This document shows, piece by piece, positions 59,368 to 64,000 of a stretch of DNA of 64,000 nucleotides. The DNA is from Gallionellaceae bacterium (GTDB taxonomy: Bacteria; Pseudomonadota; Gammaproteobacteria; Burkholderiales; Thiobacillaceae). Position 1 is the stretch's first letter. Every line of letters starts with the position of its first letter. A program made the position numbers and the translations under genes. The stretch is taken from assembly GCA_028714735.1 (NCBI GenBank), contig JAQTLU010000011.1:29378-93377 (forward strand). The letters are read 5' to 3'. The notes beneath the pieces were generated by a model. The model was given only the letters and a program-made list of their open reading frames with translations, had not been told where the DNA came from and made no database searches.

Positions 59368-60312
59368 TCACGCTTTCAAGGCTTCCCGCCGCTTCGTCAT
59401 CATATCTTCCAGGATCGGCGCGCAGATGACCGACAGGGCCAGGCGCAGCTTGCCGCCCGGCACCAGCAGGGTGGAGGCGCGGGTCATGCGGGAGCCGGGG
59501 ATGCGCTTCATGATGTCGCGGAAGTCGTGCCGCTTGCGGTCGCGGAAGTGGATGACCAGGGCCGATTCGTCCGGGGCCGGCACGTCGCGGGCGATGAAGG
59601 GGTTGGAGGTGTCGACCAGCGGGATGCGCTGGATGTTGATGTCGGTAAGGCCGAACTGCGGCACGATGTAATGGATGTAGTCGTCCAGGCGGCGCAGGAT
59701 GGTCTCGACGCTTTCCTCGCGCGAGCAGTGATATTTCTCGCAGTCGCGGTGGATCTTCTGGATCCACTCCAGGTTGATCGCCGGAACGATGCCGATCAAT
59801 AGATCGACATGCTGGGCGACGTCGATGCCGACGGCATTCTTGCGCCGGTCGATGTCGGGCGGGAATTCGAAGCTTTCCTGGCGCCGGGTCCAGGTGTCGG
59901 CCTTGACGCCGCCGTGCTGGCCTTCATAGAGCAGGATGTCGCTCTGTTCCGGGAGGGGATGCCAGGAGGTGAATTCCCCCACCTGGACCTTTAGTTCCTT
60001 GGCGTGGTCGTCGTTGTGGGCGTAATCGCGGGCGATGCCGTTGCCGGTGGTGCCGTAGGTACGGAACAGGGCTTCCAGTTCGGCCAGGTAGTTGCACTCG
60101 GGGCCGAACCAGGAAATATGCCGCTGGCTGTTGCGCGCCTCATCCAGCAAGGCCGTGAACTGGCTTTCGGTGTAGCGCCGGAAGGCGTCGCCATGGATCA
60201 GCGCCGGCTTGATCCGAAGCCGGAAGAAGATGTCCTTGAAGGCATGGCGGACAAATGACAGGCCGGAACCGGATGAACCGGTCACGGCGACGATAGGATG
60301 CTTGACGGACAT
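59368..60312 (-). CDS. Phosphoribulokinase-family protein, divergent
   Basis: A 314-residue homologue of class I phosphoribulokinase, the Calvin-cycle enzyme that makes ribulose-1,5-bisphosphate. The family blocks are clear: 'GIVPAINLEWIQKIHRD', 'QRIPLVDTSNPFIARD' and the P-loop region 'VTGSSGSGLSFV'. Numbering follows the Rhodobacter enzyme at the N-terminus: the catalytic base D42 is kept, but position 45 is Arg instead of His and position 49 is Glu instead of Arg, both substrate-site positions. The P-loop has Leu where Thr is usual. The arginine four residues after the catalytic 'HRD' is replaced. About 21 extra residues occur at 137-161. It may be a true kinase of altered substrate or a regulatory paralogue. 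Lies between an M48 peptidase gene and mfd, with no other cbb genes. Confidence 0.82.
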   Translation of the reverse strand: MSVKHPIVAVTGSSGSGLSFVRHAFKDIFFRLRIKPALIHGDAFRRYTESQFTALLDEARNSQRHISWFGPECNYLAELEALFRTYGTTGNGIARDYAHNDDHAKELKVQVGEFTSWHPLPEQSDILLYEGQHGGVKADTWTRRQESFEFPPDIDRRKNAVGIDVAQHVDLLIGIVPAINLEWIQKIHRDCEKYHCSREESVETILRRLDDYIHYIVPQFGLTDINIQRIPLVDTSNPFIARDVPAPDESALVIHFRDRKRHDFRDIMKRIPGSRMTRASTLLVPGGKLRLALSVICAPILEDMMTKRREALKA

Positions 60313-60397
60313 TGCCGCGTACTCCCCGGTACGGCCAATAAGGAGCGCAGTGTATCCCGCCGGATTGGAGCGGGCAAACCCATACTATTACGCTGTT

Positions 60398-61324
60398 TCA
60401 GGGCAAACGATAAAAGCGCTGATCCAGGCTTTTTCCTTCCGGCAGATTGTCCAGCCGGTCGCCCACCGCCTCGGCCAGATGGTCGAAACGGTCGATGGGG
60501 CGGGGATGGGTCTTGAACAGCAGGGCCACGCGGCTGTCCTGGTCGGAAACATGGCCGATGTCCTCGAGTACCTTGGGCAGGGCGTAGGCATCGTAGCCGG
60601 CGCGCGCCGCCAGCACCATGCCGACCCGGTCGGCCTCGAATTCGGCTTCCTTGTCGAGGCTGCGCGACATGATCTCGGCGCCGTTGCCGACCAGGTTCTG
60701 GATCAGCTGGTTCTCATCCTTCACCTGCTTGCCGAGCAAGCCGGCCGCCAAGGCGATGAACTGGGACTTCTGCATCACCTTGAGCTGGTGTTTGCGGATC
60801 ACGTGGCCGATCTCGTGGCCCAGCACGCCAGCCAGGTCGGCCTCGTTGGCGAGTCGCCGGTAAAGCCCCTTGGTGACGAAGACGTAGCCGCCGGGCGCGG
60901 CAAAGGCATTGATGTCGTCGCTGTCCACCACGCCGAAGCGCCAGGGCAGGTCGGGGCGCTCGCTCTGCTGCGCCACCCAGCTACCGACCAGATTGACGTA
61001 ATGCTGCAGGCCGTCGTCGGGAACCAGCTTGACCGCGCCCAGGAAGTTGCCGGCGATCTTGTCGCCGATGCGGCGTTCCTCCTCGACCGATACCTTTCCG
61101 GACAGGAGTGCATGCAGCAGTTGATCGGCGGGACGCTCGGTCGAGACGGGTGACGACGAAGGCGAAGACGCGCTTGGCGCAGTCTGCCGGGGTGCTGCCT
61201 GGGGCGGGGTCGCCATGGCGAGTTTCTGGTCCTTGAACCAGTCCTTGTAGGTCCGGTCCGGATCGCTGGCCTGGACCGCAGAGGCCGCCATGGCCAGGAT
61301 CAGGGCGAAAAGTGTCTTGGTCAA
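60398..61324 (-). CDS. M48-family periplasmic metalloprotease
   Basis: A 308-residue exported zinc protease. The signal peptide ends near 'ASAVQA', followed by a Pro/Ser-rich linker (about 40-65). The zinc motif is 'VLGHEIGHVIRKHQL', with the third ligand glutamate in 'DKEAEFEADRVGM'. This is the layout of the BepA/LoiP group that handles outer-membrane proteins. It lacks the TPR tail of BepA, so it resembles LoiP. The gene overlaps the preceding SH3 gene by 4 bases. Its substrate is not known. Confidence 0.92.
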   Translation of the reverse strand: MTKTLFALILAMAASAVQASDPDRTYKDWFKDQKLAMATPPQAAPRQTAPSASSPSSSPVSTERPADQLLHALLSGKVSVEEERRIGDKIAGNFLGAVKLVPDDGLQHYVNLVGSWVAQQSERPDLPWRFGVVDSDDINAFAAPGGYVFVTKGLYRRLANEADLAGVLGHEIGHVIRKHQLKVMQKSQFIALAAGLLGKQVKDENQLIQNLVGNGAEIMSRSLDKEAEFEADRVGMVLAARAGYDAYALPKVLEDIGHVSDQDSRVALLFKTHPRPIDRFDHLAEAVGDRLDNLPEGKSLDQRFYRLP

Positions 61325-61854
61325 AATTCGAACCCTCCCGTGGGCGTTGTGGCGGCTTCCTTCGGCTTCGGCGCCGGCAGATAGTCGAGCTTGGCTGCGA
61401 CCAGATTGCCCTCGGCGGCGAAGCGCCTGGCCGCCTCGCCGGTCACCGCCTGTGCTTCCAGACGCTGCATTTCCCGGCTGTCGTATTGGGCCTTGCGCAG
61501 TTCTTCTTCATTGAGTCCGCGCAGGCCGGCGGTCGCCACCACCTTGTTCGGGTCGCGCTGCTGGGTCAGCTCCGCGGCCCCGGCCAGGGCATTGTTCGAG
61601 CCGGTCGGCGCGCGGCCGCGCACCGACAGCAGGCGTACCCAGCCGGTCTTGCCAGCGGCCCGGATTTGCGTCCAGCCGCCCTGGCGGGCCAACAGGTCGA
61701 CCTTGCTGCCTTTGGCCGCAACGCCGACACTCTTGGCGCTTGCCGAGGCGCTGGCGCGCAGGCTGTCGTCCCTGAGCATCAGTCCTTCCGTGGCCCAGGC
61801 CGGCATGGCCAGGCAGGCAGCCAGCAGCAGCGGGAAAACCCTCTTGAACATCAT
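61321..61854 (-). CDS. SH3-domain exported protein
   Basis: A 177-residue protein with signal peptide MMFKRVFPLLLAACLAMPAWA. A bacterial SH3 domain occupies about 25-80 ('LRASASASAKSVGVAAKGSKVDLLARQGGWTQIRAAGKTGWVRLLSV'). The rest is Ala/Glu-rich and helical, with 'GGLRGLNEEELRKAQYD'-type segments, ending in a proline/threonine tail. SH3 proteins often bind peptidoglycan or guide hydrolases, and the overlap with the M48 protease gene suggests that they work together. Confidence 0.86.
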   Translation of the reverse strand: MMFKRVFPLLLAACLAMPAWATEGLMLRDDSLRASASASAKSVGVAAKGSKVDLLARQGGWTQIRAAGKTGWVRLLSVRGRAPTGSNNALAGAAELTQQRDPNKVVATAGLRGLNEEELRKAQYDSREMQRLEAQAVTGEAARRFAAEGNLVAAKLDYLPAPKPKEAATTPTGGFEF

Positions 61855-61875
61855 GCGCTTGCCTCCTCGATCGAT

Positions 61876-63141
61876 TCAGTTTTGCTGGTTCATGCGCTGC
61901 AGGCGCTGACACAGTACGCCGATGATGCGCCTTGATAGCGGCGCCGAATAGCGCATCAGTTCCTCCAGCATGGCCGGCGGCAGGACCAGGGCGGTCACCT
62001 CGGACTCCGCAACCACGCTGGCGGTGCGTTTTTCCTTCAGTAGATAGGCCATCTCGCCGAAAAGTTCGCCGGCTTCGAGCACGCCCAGTTTCTTGTCCTG
62101 CCCGCCGATTTTCTTGTACAGGCCGACCCGGCCGGAATGGAGATAGTAGGCGCATTCGCTGTCGTCGCCTTCCTGGATCAGCTGTTCGCCCGGTGCATAG
62201 GCGCGGCCGTAGCTGTCGAGCAGGCGGCTGGCGCGGCCGAACACCCAGCCTTCCAGGCGGTTGCTGCCGGCCTGGTCTTCACCGAGGAACAGGCGTTCCA
62301 GGGCCGCGACGTCGACCTTGGTCAGGGCGTACAGGCACTGGGCCCAGAAATAAAAGGCCAGGCAGGCGAAATAGGCCCCGATCAGGACAAACACCACGCC
62401 GCCCAGGGCGCCATAGACGGCACGGTATTTCTCGACCGAGAAGAACAGGCCGAATCCGGTCGAGAGCAGGGCCAGGGTCAGGGTCGAGAACAGCGCGAAC
62501 AGCATGGCCAGACGGGCCTGGGGATTCTGCATCGGCAGGCGCCAATAGGCGGCGAAAACCAGTCCCCAGACCGATACCAGGACCAGCAGTGAATTGGAGA
62601 GCTGCAATACCAGGGCGTTGGCGGAGCCGAGCAATTCGCTCTGGGCCAGGAAGGTCAATGCCCCCTGGGCCAGCACGGCGAAGACGACCAGCAGGAGAAT
62701 CGCGGGAATGATGATCAGCGGCAGGGTCCAGGACACGATCATCTTGCGCTTGGAGTCGACCGGAAAGATGACCCGGAAGGCCGATTGCACCGCGTTGACC
62801 AGGCCGCGCGAGGACAACACCAGGGTCACCAGGCTGGCGCTGCCCACGGCCGCGCCGGCGCCGCTGGGAATGAAGCCCATGGTCATCAGCTGGTCGAGGT
62901 GGAACTGGCTGAAGAACGCCGCCAGCAGGATGGAGGCGATGTTGGACTTTTCCGCCAGCCAGGCCAGGGCCTGGGCGGCGTAGACGATCAACAGGACCAG
63001 GGGCGCGGCCGATAGCAGGGAATAGAACGCCGTCGCGGCGGCATGGTTCTGCAGTTCGTTCTTCACGAACAGCCGCCAGGCGGTATAGGCCACCTGGATC
63101 AGCCAGTCGATCTGGTTGCGGCGTTCATGGTCGATTTGCAT
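61876..63141 (-). CDS. YihY/BrkB-like membrane protein fused to a cyclic-nucleotide-binding domain
   Basis: A 421-residue protein, start MQIDHERRNQIDWLIQVAYTAWRLFVK at 63141; upstream open frame is not family-like. Residues about 15-270 hold about six transmembrane helices of the YihY/UPF0761 type ('NHAAATAFYSLLSAAPLVLLIVYAAQ', 'SSRGLVNAVQSAFRVIF'). From about residue 300 comes a cNMP-binding fold: 'PGEQLIQEGDDSECAYYLHSGRVGLYKK' and the phosphate-binding cassette 'GELFGEMAYLLKEKRTASVVA'. No DNA-binding helix follows. YihY proteins are poorly understood, and control of a membrane protein by a cyclic nucleotide is implied. Despite the name BrkB, these proteins are not ribonucleases. Confidence 0.9.
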   Translation of the reverse strand: MQIDHERRNQIDWLIQVAYTAWRLFVKNELQNHAAATAFYSLLSAAPLVLLIVYAAQALAWLAEKSNIASILLAAFFSQFHLDQLMTMGFIPSGAGAAVGSASLVTLVLSSRGLVNAVQSAFRVIFPVDSKRKMIVSWTLPLIIIPAILLLVVFAVLAQGALTFLAQSELLGSANALVLQLSNSLLVLVSVWGLVFAAYWRLPMQNPQARLAMLFALFSTLTLALLSTGFGLFFSVEKYRAVYGALGGVVFVLIGAYFACLAFYFWAQCLYALTKVDVAALERLFLGEDQAGSNRLEGWVFGRASRLLDSYGRAYAPGEQLIQEGDDSECAYYLHSGRVGLYKKIGGQDKKLGVLEAGELFGEMAYLLKEKRTASVVAESEVTALVLPPAMLEELMRYSAPLSRRIIGVLCQRLQRMNQQN

Positions 63142-63219
63142 GGCCGAATTATGTTCCGAAATTCCCGGAATCCTGCAAGCGGGTAAAATACCCGGGTTCC
63201 GAATCCAGCAGGAAGCCTC

Positions 63220-64000
63220 ATGTCTCTCGTCCGCCCCTTCGCCGCCCTTCGACCCGCGCCCGGCCGCGCCCAGGAAGTCATCGCCCCGCCCTACGACGTG
63301 CTCAACACCGCCGAGGCCAGGCTGGTTGCGGAAGGCCGGCCCTGGAGCTTCCTGCACATCTCGAAGCCGGAGATCGACCTGCCCGAGGGCACCGACCCCT
63401 ATGCCGCCGAGGTCTACGCCAAGGCGGCGGAAAACCTGCAGCGGATGCTCACGGCCGGCGTGCTCAGGCAGGACGAGCGGCCGGGCTACTACGCCTATCG
63501 CCTGATCATGGGGTCGCACGTCCAGACCGGCATCGTCGCCGCCGCCAGCGTGGCCGACTACGATACCAACCGCATCCGCAAGCACGAGTTCACCCGGCCG
63601 GACAAGGAAGATGACCGGGTGCGCCAGGTCGAGGCCCTGAACGCCCAGACCGGCCCGGTCCTGCTGGCCTACCCGCATGCCCCCGAGGTCGACGCCATCC
63701 TGGCCGCCGCCAGTCAGAACGCGCCGGACGCCGACGCCACTTCCGAGACCGGCGTCCGCCATACTCTCTGGGTGATCGCCGACGAGGTCAACGTGGCCCG
63801 TCTGACCGCGCTGTTCGATGCCATGCCGGCGCTCTACATTGCCGACGGCCACCACCGTTCCGCCGCCGCCAGCCGGGTCTGCGCCGCGCGCAAGGCGGCC
63901 AATCCCGGCCATGCCGGCGACGAGCCGTACAACTACTTCCTGTCGGTGATCTTTCCCGACCACCAGATGAAGATCCTCGACTACAACCGGGTGATCAAGG
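63220..64000 (+). CDS. DUF1015 family protein (partial, runs past the right edge)
   Basis: The first 260 residues of a DUF1015 protein, starting MSLVRPFAALRPAPGRAQEVIAPPYDVLN after an AGGAAG ribosome site. The family hallmark 'APPYDV' and 'LYIADGHHRSAAASRV' are both present; the latter resembles a ParB-like active-site motif. The group is sometimes called SerK-like, because an archaeal relative is a free-serine kinase, but the role here is unproven. It is divergent from the YihY gene. A CGGGTA/TACCCG mini-palindrome lies about 25 bases upstream. Confidence 0.9.
   Translation, partial: MSLVRPFAALRPAPGRAQEVIAPPYDVLNTAEARLVAEGRPWSFLHISKPEIDLPEGTDPYAAEVYAKAAENLQRMLTAGVLRQDERPGYYAYRLIMGSHVQTGIVAAASVADYDTNRIRKHEFTRPDKEDDRVRQVEALNAQTGPVLLAYPHAPEVDAILAAASQNAPDADATSETGVRHTLWVIADEVNVARLTALFDAMPALYIADGHHRSAAASRVCAARKAANPGHAGDEPYNYFLSVIFPDHQMKILDYNRVIK

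Overview
This window is high-GC chromosomal DNA that is densely coded on both strands. It looks like a flagellated, sulfur-oxidising, probably autotrophic betaproteobacterium of the Thiobacillaceae type. That reading rests on a flavocytochrome c sulfide dehydrogenase pair (fccA, fccB), a phosphoribulokinase-family protein, many c-type hemes, an H-NS protein with the short betaproteobacterial DNA-binding motif, and gene orders shared with other beta/gammaproteobacteria (divergent rne/rluC, grpE-dnaK-dnaJ, mltD-gloB-methyltransferase-rnhA-dnaQ). The genus is inferred, not proven. I see no CRISPR array, tRNA, rRNA, phage or insertion sequence.

Layout. 1-5.9 kb: rne (minus strand, cut by the left edge), then rluC, a HAD phosphatase, sppA and a Rof-like antiterminator gene. 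5.9-9.9 kb: grpE-dnaK-dnaJ with two good sigma-32 promoters, closed by a strong bidirectional terminator. 9.9-14.1 kb: an electron-transfer island, in which a nine-heme cytochrome fused to a cytochrome b-like membrane domain is divergent from fccAB. 14.1-18 kb: phosphate genes (pit, its DUF47 partner, ppk2) around an unusual short E2 acyltransferase. 18-24.6 kb: a minus-strand run dapC-dapD-HDOD-oplAH leading into ppk2; dapC carries an in-frame repeat-like insertion. 24.6-30.8 kb: a DMT permease, a VOC protein, a chemoreceptor with a c-heme motif, bcp, a PIN-PhoH ATPase, a lipoprotein prolyl isomerase and hns. 30.9-37.1 kb: a Yej/Dpp-type peptide ABC transporter. 37.1-42.4 kb: cell wall, detoxification and DNA maintenance genes. 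42.4-55.9 kb: flagellar genes flgN, flgM, flgA, a diguanylate cyclase, and flgB to flgL. 55.9-64 kb: mfd, a divergent PRK-like protein, an M48 peptidase, an SH3 protein, a YihY-cNMP fusion, and the start of a DUF1015 gene.

Regulation is unusually readable. Sigma-54 sites precede flgB and flgH (the latter a perfect match). Sigma-28 sites precede flgM, flgK and the heme chemoreceptor. Sigma-32 sites precede grpE and dnaK. Together they indicate a sigma-54 to FliA flagellar cascade with FlgM as the checkpoint, and they tie the heme chemoreceptor to the late flagellar regulon.

The least ordinary items are: the nine-heme/cytochrome b fusion beside fccAB; the c-heme chemoreceptor; the PRK homologue with changed substrate-site residues and an insertion; the repeat-like insertion inside dapC; the E2 protein lacking its E3-binding domain; a metal-binding HMA gene translationally coupled to flgMN; and an hns terminator that overlaps the next gene's start codon.
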